Shown one piece after another: positions 25,298 to 38,383 of a stretch of 64,000 bases of DNA. Under the pieces are notes generated by a model. That model ran no database searches. It was not told the origin of the DNA and was given only the letters and a program-made list of their open reading frames with translations. The DNA is from Anastatus disparis (taxonomy: Eukaryota; Arthropoda; Insecta; Hymenoptera; Eupelmidae): positions 248,001 through 312,000 of the forward strand of contig JAFFSR010000218.1 of NCBI GenBank assembly GCA_017163975.1, in the 5' to 3' direction. Made by a program: the position numbers and the translations under genes. Every line of letters begins with the position of its first letter. Positions within the stretch are counted from its first letter, which is position 1.

Positions 25298-25372
25298 TTT
25301 ATTCATATAAGTACAACATATATATTTTCAATATATATGTATACATTCAAACATATATCTTTATCATCAATT

Positions 25373-26721
25373 TTATTCTTCCTTTTTGTCATCCTCCTTT
25401 TTCGAATCAGGATCTTCTTTCTTTGAATCGGGTTGATCTTCTTTCTTTGAATCAGGTGGATTTCCCTGATTTGGTTTCTTGGGAGGACCTTTGTGGAGTG
25501 CTTTGTGCAAGCAATGCCACGCGAAATTTCCCTTTTTACATGGATCATTTACCGATGATTGATTCACTAGATTTACGAAATAAAAACATTTAGCAAAGTA
25601 TATTTATATAGAGAAATATGATTTATATTTTTTTATTAAAAGAATAGTTTTAAAAGCATTTTATTTCCATGATAAAGCAATCAACCCCTTAACTGATGTG
25701 GCAAAGATTTTTATATGGAGTTATTATATGAAAATCTTTGCCATGCTAGTTGTTGGATAAAAAAATTATTAAGTTGATTGAACGTTGAATATTCAAATAA
25801 AAATAGTTTCTATTATATACAAAAAATTAATAAATTCAATGTCATATTACATTTTGCAGCACATTTGCTAAGAAATTTTGATGCTCTTTCTTTATCTTCT
25901 TCTTCTTTAACTAAAGGTAAAATTTTTTCTTTTGCTTTTTCTTCACTGAATTTTCCTTCCTGGTCCAACTGGAAAAAAGAAAAATATTTATTTTTAATAA
26001 GACGTTTATTGATAAATATGAACATTTTTTTTTGATACTTACAATTTCTTCTTTCATTAATGTACACTGGAATATGCACTGTACTCTAGAATCATTTTGT
26101 TTCTTCAGTTCTCTGAATTCCTCTATTTCAAAATAAATAAAATTATCTTAAAATTGTTAAAATTAAAAACGAAATTGAATTTCTTGTTTTGACAACAGCA
26201 AGTATATTATATGTAAGTTTTTATGCTTCATTTTTTACATGATAAGCTTTATTTATTGATAAATAATCTTTATGATGTTTTAATATTAAAATAAAACATT
26301 ATTTTTTGATACGATAAAATTCTTTTTTACATGAATAGAATTAACTTCTCTTTAGTTATAATCTAAAGTATAATATATTTCAAACAATAATGTATCCCGA
26401 CTAGCTTTGTATAATTACACATAATTCCTAATATTTTTCAGAAACGTAAATCAATTTTTTTTGGTTTACCTAAAAGATTGTTTTTTAAAAGAAATAATTG
26501 TATAAACATAAATATACCTAATTTAAAACCTGCTTCATCCGCACATTTTTGTAAACTATCTTTAAATAGAGGTGTAAATTGGCGACGCCCTTGAATCTAA
26601 TTATAATTTTAAAAAATAGAGTTTTAATATCGATTATATCAAAAATTTATAATTAAAGATTATTTTTTCAACTTACGGAGGCCACGAATATACAAAGAAC
26701 AATAAAACTTATTATTCTCAT
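25373..26721 (-). CDS. Odorant-binding protein with repetitive acidic/lysine tail
   Basis: 171 residues. Exons: 26677-26721, 26518-26596, 26043-26122, 25851-25968, 25373-25566; phases 0,1,0,1. Signal peptide MRIISFIVLCIFVAS then IQG. Six cysteines at 33, 57, 61, 104, 117 and 126 (C2-X3-C3, C5-X8-C6). The usual OBP ends soon after C6, but this one continues for 45 residues as a hydrophilic tail containing three imperfect copies of PDSKKED and ending in KKEE. The tail is encoded in the last exon, in frame with no extra intron. TATA-like element (minus strand) at 26807-26813. A tttatt at 25298-25303 is its probable polyadenylation signal. Confidence 0.9.
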
Positions 26722-26829
26722 CGTGAATATTCCCTTTTTTCTTGGCTGGTAAATTTTAAAAAATTTACTTTTTTACGAATGAGAATTTAAAAATATTGTA
26801 TCACTATTTTATAAGCTTGCCCTATTATT

Positions 26830-28850
26830 GTTAATCGTTTCTTACATGAAAATTCTTGTTACAACATTTAGATCATTGTACTGTTGTGTCAGTTTCCTTT
26901 GGCAACGTTATGAAATACGTGTAACGCGAAAGGAAAATTTTTAATTAAATAAACATTAAGAACTATTTTTTTAAATACCAATTGTTTTTGTTATTTCTAG
27001 TTGCATAATAATATATCAATAATCATGCAAGTATGTTTATAATCTACATTTCTAGTAAAAGGAATGTTTCATTTTCGAATCTCGCATTTGGTTTCAGCTT
27101 TATGATATTTTTTCTAATGTAAAGTTCTGAAATTATAAAAAAACCATTTGATGCAACGTTAAATTTATTTGATTATTCATTTAATGCTAGTTTAATTTTG
27201 TTTGATTAATAATAATATGGAAAGAAATGACTGGCAATACTGTCCAAAGCTTTTTATTATAGTAAAAATTCACTGACTGTCGACTCTATATAAACATTAA
27301 AAACATTTGTTTGATTAATGTTAATTTGCATAGATTTGAAGAATACATGATCAATATTTGATTTAAGGTATCAGGCCTAAGTTTAAGCCTGAAAAAAAAA
27401 AAATCAAATTCAAATGTAATGATAATTTTCTTTTTCTAGTAATATTAATTAATAAAATTTCTTTTTACCTTTAATATATATTAAATACAAGACTTTGATC
27501 AATGAATAATTTTAAAAAAACCTCATCTGATAGTTAAAATTCTTTTGATTAGTCGAAGACTTGATTTTTTTAACTTTGGTACTTTTCGCAGACTTTTTTA
27601 GCCAATTTTCAACTAATTATTCTCAAATTTTTCCAAAGATCTTCAATTTAACTACACTTTAATATTTTAGTGGATGACTTTTTTAGAAACTCCTTGAATA
27701 TAGTATCCTTGAATATAATTTTGAAAATTTAGAGGTCATTTGAAGGTCATCTTCAAAGCTCAATTTCTGAAATTGGACATGACGAAAAAGTTGTAAGCTT
27801 AAAAAATGTAGTGGTTCAAGGATTGTCATCACTTAAAAATATTAAATATTGGATAAAATAGTTTTATCATTATAAAATAAACACAAATGATGGTGAAAAA
27901 AATTATCATTACCACTGTCTAATATAATCTTAAATCTATTTTTTTAGTAACTTTAAAAAGAATGATACATTTTATTTTTATGTAGGCATCCCTATTCTTG
28001 ATTTCAGATTCGAAGAATAAAGATTTGATTTATTTATTATATTTATTGATAGAATATACCCTTCTGAAAAATAATTGTTATAATTATAATAAAAAATCGA
28101 CATACGGGACTCGACAGCATCGGGAAATTAAGAAAAGATTTTATAATATCTCCAAAACATTCGTAGTAACAGAAAATAGTACATAGATCCTACGAATGAC
28201 AATTGTTTCCATAGCTTACAGCTCTTTGATATAGTCTCATATACAAATTTTGATATATAGTAACCCTTTAGATACCGTGATTAAGATTTTTACGTAGATT
28301 ATAATTATTTGCAACGTGGCTAAGATTTTCATATGGTAACTTTATATAAAAGTATTAGGCATAGCAGCTAAACGGTTATATATTTCTTACAATTTGTGAA
28401 GCCGCAGTCTCAAATAATTATCTTTGCTTATGATTCTTAAATACATTTTGCTATCTTAAATTATAAAGAAACCAAATTTTTTCTATTCTTTCAGAAATCA
28501 TTGTTATACAAGACATATCTAGAAATATTTATACAAAAATGTTTAATTACAAAAAAAAAAATGTTTCCACAGAAATGTTTCAATATAACAATACATTTTC
28601 CTACACATAAGATAATTTAAAATATTTAAAAATTTTAAATAATTAATACAATGTAAAAACAATATTCTTTTTACTCACATGCAATCTCGAAAAATGTAGC
28701 AAGGACATAACAAACATTTTTTGTGGGTTGTTGCATTTTTCTAATCAAATATGATCTTATTGGGATCATAATAAAAACGAAGAATTTTTTTCTGCTACAT
28801 TTCCTGTTACATTATCGATAGTATGAGCCACATTACATATTCTAGTTTAA
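26830..28850. other. Gene-free, AT-rich region
   Basis: No gene. 27720-27780 contains a gaggtcatttgaaggtcatc stretch that resembles the repeat at 46.46-46.95 kb. Confidence 0.45.
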
Positions 28851-28857
28851 AAATTGG

Positions 28858-28864
28858 TATAAAG
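28858..28864 (+). promoter_or_regulatory. TATA-like box of the 28.9-kb OBP
   Basis: tataaag, 59 bases before the ATG, followed by a GC-richer 5' UTR-like stretch. Confidence 0.5.
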
Positions 28865-28916
28865 GTTCTTCGTTACACTTCCGTTAAGTTATTTTGAAGT
28901 GAATGGTACTTGCAAA

Positions 28917-30187
28917 ATGAAGGTCCTTATTTTTGCTTTCTGCATTTTTGCTGTAGGTGTAAGTATTTGCATATTTATAAACAATTACCATTTATTTTAT
29001 TTTAACAAAGAGAACAAAATAAAATAGTTTGAAAATGGTGAGGTATAACCCATATTTGGTAGAGATGTTTTCATAAAAATTTTATGAAATTAATTTCTGT
29101 TTTTAAGTTAAATGATATCAAACAAGAATCATGGAATATTTTATTACTTTTCTCACATTCACTGCAATTCAAGTTTCTTTTTGTTATTTTTTTTTCAATT
29201 AACATATATTTATTAAATAACAATTATTTTATTCTTCAACTCATTAAGCAAATCAGTATATTCTTTTATTCTTCTATCAGTCACCAGCTTATGGCAATTA
29301 TCGCCAGTACACCGAAGAATGTTTGAACACCAATTCAGTTACCATGGGTATAAATTTATTTCTATTGTCTCTTAAATTTGCTTTGAAATAATGAAATAAA
29401 ATGTTTAAAATTTCTTTATTCCTAACAGAAGAGTACACAGCGCTTGAAAAGAAACAAGATCCTAAATCAGGATGTGTAACTGCGTGCGTTATGACGAAAG
29501 ATGGAATGGTAAGTATAGTTAAATGAAACTTTATTCAATAAATTATAGGAAAAATATATATTAAGTATTGCTATTTTTTAAGATGGAAGATGGACAAATA
29601 CAATTAGAGAAAATACAACAAAAAATGAGACGTCTTGTTAAAATTATGATCGAAGACAAATTGGCCAAATTAATAGACAGATGCGTCGTAGAAGGTAAGC
29701 CCGTCCTTTTTCTTTAGATAGAATTGTTACACATAAATATTTTTTTGATTGACAATAATAACGATTAGACTTCAAATATTGATCTATTAACTTATTTTTA
29801 TTATTTACATGATTAATAAACTTTAAATTAATTATTCTGTAATAAAAAAACACACTAATAATTTGACCAACCTTAAAATTATTATCCATTTATACTTTCA
29901 CTATATTGTATTTTCGTTAAAAAAATCACAAAGATCATAATTTGCATTTGAGATCCTATAAAATTTGTTTGATATATTGTTATGATAAAAATATTAAATT
30001 TTAAATATTGAAATTAATTTAAAATATAATCCAACTAATTATTTTAGCTCATTCTGAGTACAATCAATGTGAGAAGGCGCTTATCTTCAAAAGATGTTTA
30101 CAAAGAACACCCTCTTCGCCAAGTAGAGCAACTAGTGATTCAAATAGAGTAGCTGGTGATTCAAGTAGAGTAACTAGTGATTCATAA
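28917..30187 (+). CDS. Odorant-binding protein with heptad-like repeat tail
   Basis: 146 residues. Exons: 28917-28958, 29281-29347, 29429-29508, 29583-29694, 30048-30187; phases 0,1,0,1. Signal peptide MKVLIFAFCIFAVG. Cysteines at 28, 52, 56, 97, 108 and 117. After C6 come 29 residues that include three copies of a seven-residue unit (SRATSDS, NRVAGDS, SRVTSDS), rich in Ser/Asp and possibly disordered. C5-C6 (CEKALIFKRC) resembles the domains of the triple OBP (CEKALVMKTC), so the two may be closer relatives. An aataaa follows the stop at about 30192. Confidence 0.9.
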
Positions 30188-30199
30188 TTGCGAATAAAA

Positions 30200-33100
30200 A
30201 TCATAATTGCAATTAAGGAGGCTCAGCGCGCCAACCCTTTCTAATAAGCATATTTTTTTTAAAAATACCAAGAAAAAAATAAATTATGAGTATTTCATAA
30301 AAATTTTTAAAATATAAGGTTATTGACCAAATGAAAGAGAAAAAAATTATAGAAATTTGAAAATTTAACATGGGCTTTTATGGGAATAATCGTAAATAAT
30401 AGATATTTTTTATATATAATTAAATGTAATTGAAGTTAAAACTATAATGATAAATTATTTACACTTTTTATAAAAATTATTTATAACACAAAAATAATAG
30501 TTTGTTCCTTTTTGCGGGGCCTTAATTAGGTACGGTCCTGAGCGCACGAGTCTCCTTAAATTGTATTTAAAAAGTGAAATATAAACAATATCATTGAATT
30601 TGGTTATTTTTATTTAATAAAATGATATTATAGCACATCAAAATGTATTTTTATTTATATTTCTACGTACAAAAGTAAACGTTATTTAATAAAAAAAAGT
30701 CGTGTTTTAATACATTGCTTAAACAAGAAAAAAAATTGAAATTTATACGGAGCTTGACATATGCAACCTAACATTCAAGATATTGATTACGTGAAGTATG
30801 ATCCTTCCTTTAGTACAAGGGTTTAAATCCACAAGTTTCCAGTTACCCCAGCACCCTCTTACTTTAATTAAACAAGAATATCGAATTTCTAAAGCTTCGA
30901 TAATTCTTAGGCTAACAATAATTCTGTGATTCATCGAATCTCATCTTGATTGTTTAATATTTCCTTTTTCGTTGAGGAGAGTAAGTTGATGATGTAATTG
31001 AATTTTGTACTAAAAATTGAATTCTAAGTTGCAATATTTTAGTTTGATTTGATAAGTTAGTTTTTTTTTAGAGATTATAAAATCTGAATTAGTTAAGATT
31101 TTTCAATCTTTCTTATTGAATTAAATTGCAAAATGAATTTCAATCACGTTTTTTTAATAAAATTTTAACATTGTCTTGAAAAAAGTATATAATGAAGTTA
31201 TGCAATCATAAGTACTTGTTTAATAAATTTTAAAATTATTAAAATTTTTAAATAAATATTCAATAAAGCCATTTATATTTTGTTATGATAATTCTAAGTC
31301 ATTTTTATTCTAAGAAAAAAATCGCTTGACAAAAATAGTAAATTCACACTATTATCTGTCAATGTGAACCATCACTCTTCTAAAACTACAAAAAAAAGGA
31401 AAATAATCGTCTAGGGTGTCATGAAAAGCACGCATTACAGGTAATGCTTACAGTCTCGAGAAACGAGACAATTTATACGCTCAATAAATTGCCATTTCAC
31501 TTTCATTAGCAGCGTTGTTACGGATTTTCGGCTATCGAAGAAGAGAAAATAAAAAAAAAGAAGGAAAGAAATAAAGAAGGAAAAAGGGAGAGAGTGAAAA
31601 AAAAAAGATTTACAACGAGACATATCGAATGAAATACACACGAACACACATACCTCGCTGTATAGCCTGTAATCAAAAGAGATTAAATCGCTCGGTGAAC
31701 ACGTGCTACTGGATTTCTATGCTACCCTAAAAAAAGAAAGAAAAAAAAAGGAAAAAGATTCCTACGAACTTATGATGAATTGCATTTTCAGCTGTGATTT
31801 CGTATGGCTTAATCGTTTTTCTTTTGTTTCGCAATTAGATCGCTGTGGTAATTAAAGGCGTATTTTCAAGGCTTTTGTATTGCATCATTTTCTATTAGTT
31901 GAAGGAAGAAAATATGTTGTTGGTGTATTTTAATACTTTTTAACGAGTTTGCTAAACGCAATATTTGATTATGTTTATGTGTTAATTAAATCTTTGTTGG
32001 AAAAATATTGAATTATTGGATAAAAATGCTTACCCTTAATTAGTTTCTAATAGTGTTCAAAAAACGATAATTTTTAAACAAAAAATATTAGAAAACAATT
32101 TTAAAAAATTATTTTCACTGCAAGAAATAATTTTTTCATAATTTTCTATTTCAAAACAATAAATTTTAACAAAAGTATAAATATTTTGATAAATATAGCA
32201 GACAACCTTATTACTGTAGATCTTTTTAATTGTGATTTATTAAAAATCAAGATCATGGATTTTATAATAAAAAACAGAACTGAAGGAAAAAGAAACAATC
32301 GATTAGAGTCAATAAACAATCGTAAACACTACAAAGACTCATTTTATTTTTTTCTCTTTTTATTTTAACGTCGCTGTATTTCAGCTATCATTGCGATGTT
32401 AATTAGCGACGGGGATCGTCAGTGTGTTTGTGAACTTCAGCACATGTAAGGTACAGTGGTGCTTGTATAAATCAGCCGAGAGCAGGATTCGAACTCGAGT
32501 CCTCGAGAATACGAATCCAACACTCTAGCGACTGAGCCACTGACGATCTCTATTAGTATATATTTGTTAAGTTAAATAACAACACTCCAATCATGTTACA
32601 TAATGTACTAGCTAAAATTTAATTTATTTCATTGTTAAGAAATATGAGATATTATTGTAATTAATTAAAATTGACTAAAGTTACGGTTTCTAATATTAAT
32701 TTAACAGGTGTACGTTGTATGTATAATCTTAAAGAAATTCTATAAGGTATAATTAAATCCCATAAATCTCAGGGGTTTGAGACTTAATGTGTCTGTTGCA
32801 GTATATTGTATACGTTAAAAAAGCTCAGAATAAAGTTCATCTGCATGGAAAATTCATTTCATAAAAATTGACTCCAATAATTTTTAATTTATTTAAATTA
32901 TCTATTGTTTCCCATGAAAATGAACGATTAATGTTTAGATGGAATAAAATTTTACCCTAAATGAAAGATATTTTAACGTTAATGATGAATAAGAAAATAA
33001 TAATACACTAAGTTATTTATATTGCTCATTTGAAAAAAAAATTAAATTCATCAATAAAATTAATGTTTCGATTGATAGCTTTGATAATCCAACATTTAAA

Positions 33101-34770
33101 ATATTTTGATAACGTTTCCGAAAAAAACAGAATTGAAATCCATATATTTTCTATAACAGCTTTTATCATAAATGGAAGCCATTAGTTTCAATACGGAAAT
33201 ATCCGCGTGACGCATACATAATATAAGAATAAAAAGTTGTAATAAAATATAAAAATAATTTAAAATTCGAAGCTCGGGTAAACAAAAGCGTATCTCATTT
33301 TCGCTTTATATATATATATACATTTATAAAAGTAATAAATAGCATCTATTTTGCAGAGGCGACGACATTCGTTTCAAGAAAATTTCCGTCATTTCTCACT
33401 TTACTTTCTCTTTCATCCTCAAAGAGGGGAAGTTTAAAATCATCCGTTGAAATTTTCGTTACACAGCGTGCTTCCTTTCTCCGTTCGCGCATTTCATTTG
33501 CCGCGACGACGATGGATCAGAGCAAGAGAAAAAAAGTATTTTTTTCTCTTTTCTACAATATTTTCCATCTCCTTTTTTCTCTTTCTGTTTTTACTTTTGC
33601 TCTTTTTATCCTTATGAAAGTTCGATGTAAAAAAAAAAGAGGAAGAAGAAGGGAGGGATGCAAAAATATAACGAATCGTCGTTTCGTTTCCCGCGGAATT
33701 TCGTATTCGCGGTTCGTCCGCGCATATTTAAATCCGTAAATTGGCTCTCACCGTCTGCAAGCTTTACTTTTTACCCTCTCTCTATTTCTCTTTCTTTTTC
33801 TAAGGTCTACGGATTTATTAAATTTTCATCGCGTTGGATATCTTTTGCCGGTATGCCGTTTTCAAGCCATACGATTCTTTCTGGAGCTCGAGATAATGGA
33901 GAAGGTGGATGAAGAATAAAAAAAGAGAGAGAGAGCAGGAGATAAGAAGAACGAAAGTGAGATGATTTTTGATGTGAAAAATTCTTTTGTTTGCACGAAT
34001 ATTGTCAGGGATATTGAGTTTCTGAGTTGTGTATACATGCTAAAGAGGCTGAATGCTACACTTTCATTTGAATTCATTTTTTTATCTTTACAAGCTTTTT
34101 TGTCTTGAAAGTGGCAGTTTTAAAAGTACTAAGGTTTAAAATGTATATGAATGAATTTATGAAGAGAAAAGGGGAAAAAAGTAAAAACTATTATTTAAAG
34201 CTTATAATAAACACATTTGTTTATTATATTACAATTATTAAATACCAACAATTAATTCTTAGTCTTGGAATTTTACAAAATTTTAGATCATTTTTTTTAA
34301 TTCAAATAAACAAGATCTCACAATAACGAGTCATTAACCATTTGTTGATAAAATAATAAATTTCTCAAAAAATTTTTTTTAACTTAATCACTTATCAAGT
34401 TTTATTACCTCTGTTTAAAAAATTAAAAAGAAAACAAAAATATATTATTTATAGGGAATGGAAACAAATAACATTTCCTTAAATCTACATTTAAACAAAT
34501 TTTTTATTTAACATAAATTACTGGAATATCTTAAAATAGAAGTTATCTGTTATTGTTATTTTGTGTGAATTAACATTATTTAGTATGAAATCGTGTCTTA
34601 ATAGTTTAATTGGTATACTTCTGTTTTAACACCAAAAATTTTGAAATTATTGAAAGCATCAATATCTCCAACATCTTCAACAATAATAAAATTTTTAATA
34701 AAACATCATATGATAGTTTTGGAAAATAATAAATTTAAAAAGTTTCAACTGAAGCTCAATCGTTGATCCA
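30200..34770. other. Gene-free region with GC-richer patches
   Basis: No supported gene. 31.4-31.9 and 33.35-33.95 kb are richer in CpG and purine or pyrimidine runs and look like unique, non-transposon sequence, possibly conserved noncoding DNA or an intron of a larger gene (inference). The SINE-like piece at 32.4-32.55 kb is listed separately. Confidence 0.4.
32414..32548 (-). repeat. tRNA-derived SINE-like element
   Basis: On the minus strand there is a tRNA A-box-like tggctcagtcgc and a B-box-like gagttcgaatcc about 40 bases later, the layout of a tRNA-type RNA polymerase III promoter. The T-arm does not pair well, so it is not a working tRNA. The whole is bounded by an 11-bp inverted repeat (gatcgtcagtg at 32414-32424 and its complement at 32538-32548). 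Confidence 0.55.
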
Positions 34771-34779
34771 ACACCTACG

Positions 34780-35541
34780 GAGTGTAGTTCAATTAACCGA
34801 AAGGCCAAATCGCCGAAAACCAAAAACCAGAAAACCTTTATGCCGATAATCCAGAATACAGAAAACTAAAATACCGAAAGACCAAGATCCCGAAAACCAT
34901 GGTAACGAAAATCAAGATATCGAAAACCATAACCCAGAAAACTAAATTGCCGAAAACCAAAAAACCGAAAACTTATTTCCCGAAAGGTCAAAATCCCGAA
35001 AACCATTTTCCCGAAACGCCAAGATCCGAATACCATTATTACAAAAGGCTAAAATCCGAAAACCATTTTTTCACGAAGAGGCTAAAATCCGAAAGTATTT
35101 ATATCGATTATTTAAACTGAATTTTAACAGGAAATTTAATTGATAAATTATTGCAATAATAACTTCAATAATTTACCAATTAAATTTCTTGTCAAAATTC
35201 AGTTTAAATAGTCGATATAAATACTTTCGGGATTTTAGCCTCTTCGTAAAAATGGTTTTCGGGATTTTAGCCTTTTTGTAATAATGGTATTCGGGATCTT
35301 GGCGTTTCGGGAAAATGGTTTTCGGGATTTTGACCTTTCGGGAAATAAGTTTTCGGTTTTTTGGTTTTCGGCAATTTAGTTTTCTGGGTTATGGTTTTCG
35401 ATATCTTGATTTTCGTTACCATGGTTTTCGGGATCTTGGTCTTTCGGTATTTTAGTTTTCTGTATTCTGGATTATCGGCATAAAGGTTTTCTGGTTTTTG
35501 GTTTTCGGCGATTTGGCCTTTCGGTTAATTGAACTACACTC
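34780..35541. mobile_element. Foldback element, 762 bp, 9-bp target duplication
   Basis: Two arms of about 370 bp are inverted copies of one another with only scattered mismatches and meet near 35155. The ends match exactly (gagtgtagttcaatta and its complement). They are flanked by a perfect 9-bp direct repeat, acacctacg (34771-34779 and 35542-35550). The arms consist of degenerate 14-19 bp subrepeats containing ccgaaaacc. Long internally repetitive TIRs with a 9-bp duplication match Foldback/Mutator-type elements. There is no coding capacity. Confidence 0.9.
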
Positions 35542-35550
35542 ACACCTACG

Positions 35551-38163
35551 CACGTCGAACAATTTACATTTTCTGGCCGCGGGCATGAAGAAATCCGTGG
35601 TATTCGAGGCTGTTTTACATTCCTCCCTTTTTGTTGTACTTGCAAGATTTATGCCTGTCATATTTATGAGATTTTTCTTTGATCATTTCATTTTTCTTGA
35701 ATAACAGAATTCGAAGATTTTATTAAAATTTATAAAGTTATACAATAATGGCATTTACAAACATTCACAATGAATTATGCTTTTTTTCATTTTATGAAAA
35801 TATCTTAAATTAATGATTCGAGATATCTTTGAAATATGACTTTACCTGAATAAGTGTGTCATTTCAATAAAATATTTCTTAAAAAACGTATTAGTAATTT
35901 TTGTTGAATAAGAAGAAAAATAAAAATCAAGATATAATTAAATCATTTTTATAAATAATAACAACATGAAATTGACAATTGTACTACCGAATTAATGAAT
36001 AATAAGTAGATATACTGCTACGCAAAAAAAAGGCATTCGCATTTTAATCAAACTACGCACGTTGGCTTTCAACGTTTAAGGTTATCATTTTAATAGATGA
36101 GTTGAAAACTAATTCAATTAAGCAAGCCTGTAAATCAAATCAGATGATGCATGTTTTAAAGCTTACTTTATCTATTGAGAACGGTACATTAAATTGATTT
36201 GCACGATAAAATTAAATCAGTAATTTAAGAATGTATAAAATAGAAAAATTTACTTCTTTAAGTCTCATCTTTTTGATATATAATGGTAATAGTAAAAATT
36301 TTTCTCTATTTTAATATTTTAAAGGGACTTGATATCGGAAATTGGTTTAATTTAATATTATATAGCTTTTCAAGAATTTCAAAAATTATTATTTTATTTT
36401 TAATAATGAAAAAATTGTAGTAGGAAAAATGTATTAGTTTAAATACAAATATTTGAAAACAGTTAATTTTTTATTTTTCAAGTTAGCAATTGATTTTTAA
36501 GCCCATTCTGATAAAAATCGAATCCTTTAGATAATAATAACGGAAAAATTTTAACAGTTTACTGTAATTAATATAACGTTTTTCCAAGATATTTATAAGC
36601 GTCATTAATATTTCGTTTTATTTTATGTGTATTTTTAACATATGAAGTTATTACGACATTTTTCTTACCGGCAAACTATCTGCTAACAGTGATAGTAACA
36701 AATTTTATTAAAAATATTTATACTTCACAGCAGTGTAAATATTTTAATAATAATGGAAAAGTTTACATTTTTAAATTAGACTTACAATATTTAATTCTTT
36801 TAACAAATAATCATGATAACGATAAGTTTAAATGCAATGATAAATATGGATTAAAATAAATTCCAAATTTTTTTAATTAAAAAAAAAACTTTTTAGAACA
36901 ATTGTTAAAACAAATAAATACGTATTAAGAATATAAGAATAGCGAATAATTCCATTGTGCGTTCACATTGCGTTAAAAAGTCCGAAATAAATGCGATTCG
37001 ACGTCGTCAAAATTGAACGTAAACGCGGCGTTTACGCGATTTTAAATTATATTTTACACCCTCACCTTTTTCCATTCATTCACGAACAAATGGAAGCACA
37101 TTTCTCTCTTCTCTTCTTCCCTCCCCCCTTTTTTTTGTATACACATACAATGCCAGGAAGGCCTATGCTTATAACTTTTCTTTTGTTTCTTTGCGCTCGA
37201 CTGAATCTCCGTTCAATTTTCGGCGGGCATTCTTCCGGTTGTTATCGCGTACTTAATGAGGTGTCAGGAGCCAGCATCGACAAAAAAAAAAAATTGAGGG
37301 GATGGATAAGGAAGACGAAATTTGAAAAGGAAAGATGTTATAATGTCCTTTCTTTTTTGTCCAGGGCTAATGGTACGCGAAGTGTTTTCTTAAATGGACA
37401 TTTTTTTCGTAGATCAAGTCCACGTAAAAAATTTTTTTTATCTTTATTGCCTCACATAATTCTGTGATAGCGTAATAAAATATTTTTTTTCTTCAATTTT
37501 CTATAAAAAAAAAGAGTTTCAAATATAAAAGGTTTTGAAATCTGTGTTTTTAATGCCCGTAGAAAAAAGTGAAATGTGATTATTACTTTTTTTTTACAAA
37601 TAACATTCTACTTCCTGATAAAAAAAAAATATTAAAAAATACGTTCTTTCAATAATGATACAAATACCTATAAATATTGATTAATTAATATTATTTGAAC
37701 AGTGATCCATTTATCTGATAAAATGATGATTTTTTAATTTTAATAAAATTATCGTGTATTTATAAGCATTTTCAGCTTAGATATTTCGTGTATAAAAATA
37801 ATAAATACTACTGTAAAGCACGATACTCATTGATACACTTTTTATAACTATAACATATAGCACATTTAAAAAGCATCCGCGAAAACTAGCACATTTGACC
37901 GTTTAGTCATCGCAAGGTATCGCTATTACATGTGTTACTGTTCAAGGGATATAGCGTTGAGATGTGCTACTTTTCGCGGGACAATTTTAATATGCTACTC
38001 TTCGCGACAAAGAGAGCCAAATGTGCTGTACTATTCGCCGCAAAAGTGTAAAAAATTAATTAAAAATTTAATTAACAAGAAAAAAACATTAACACTTTGT
38101 ATTTGCAGTAACAAATCACACACTCGTGCAATGACTGATCTAATACTTTGTCAGAATCTTGTA
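35551..38163. other. Gene-free region with one long unassigned ORF
   Basis: No recognised gene. 36960-37470 is GC-richer and contains a 158-codon open frame (36991-37467) of low complexity without a recognisable domain. The rest is AT-rich. Confidence 0.4.
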
Positions 38164-38383
38164 CACGGAGAAAAATTCTATCGTAAAAATTAAAAATTCC
38201 ATAGAAAAAATGACTATTTTAGATATTAGCCATGGGACATATACTTTATATGTATAAAAATTACTATTTCAAATAGTAAAAATTGCTATTTGAAATAGCA
38301 ATTTTTACTATTTGAAGTAGTAATTTTTGTACATATAAATTATGTCCCATGGTTACTATATCAAATAGTAATTTTTCTCCGTG
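38164..38383. mobile_element. Mariner-type MITE
   Basis: A 220-bp near-palindrome. The ends begin cacggagaaaaatt and finish with the exact complement, and both sides are flanked by TA (38162-38163, 38384-38385), the target duplication of Tc1/mariner elements. The interior pairs ccatgggacata with tatgtcccatgg and has several copies of tactatttcaaatag. Confidence 0.75.

Noticed and set aside
33512..33912. Two overlapping plus-strand open frames of 75 and 84 codons
   Set aside because: Low-complexity Phe/Ser-rich translations in a pyrimidine-rich patch; no splice-linked neighbours, domain or promoter context.
34899..35120. Lys/Pro-rich repetitive frame
   Set aside because: Translation of the ccgaaaacc subrepeats of the foldback arm; the mirror arm gives an equivalent artefact.
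36001..36240. Possible regulatory or coding island upstream of the GC-rich block
   Set aside because: Only ordinary AT-rich sequence without repeated or palindromic structure.
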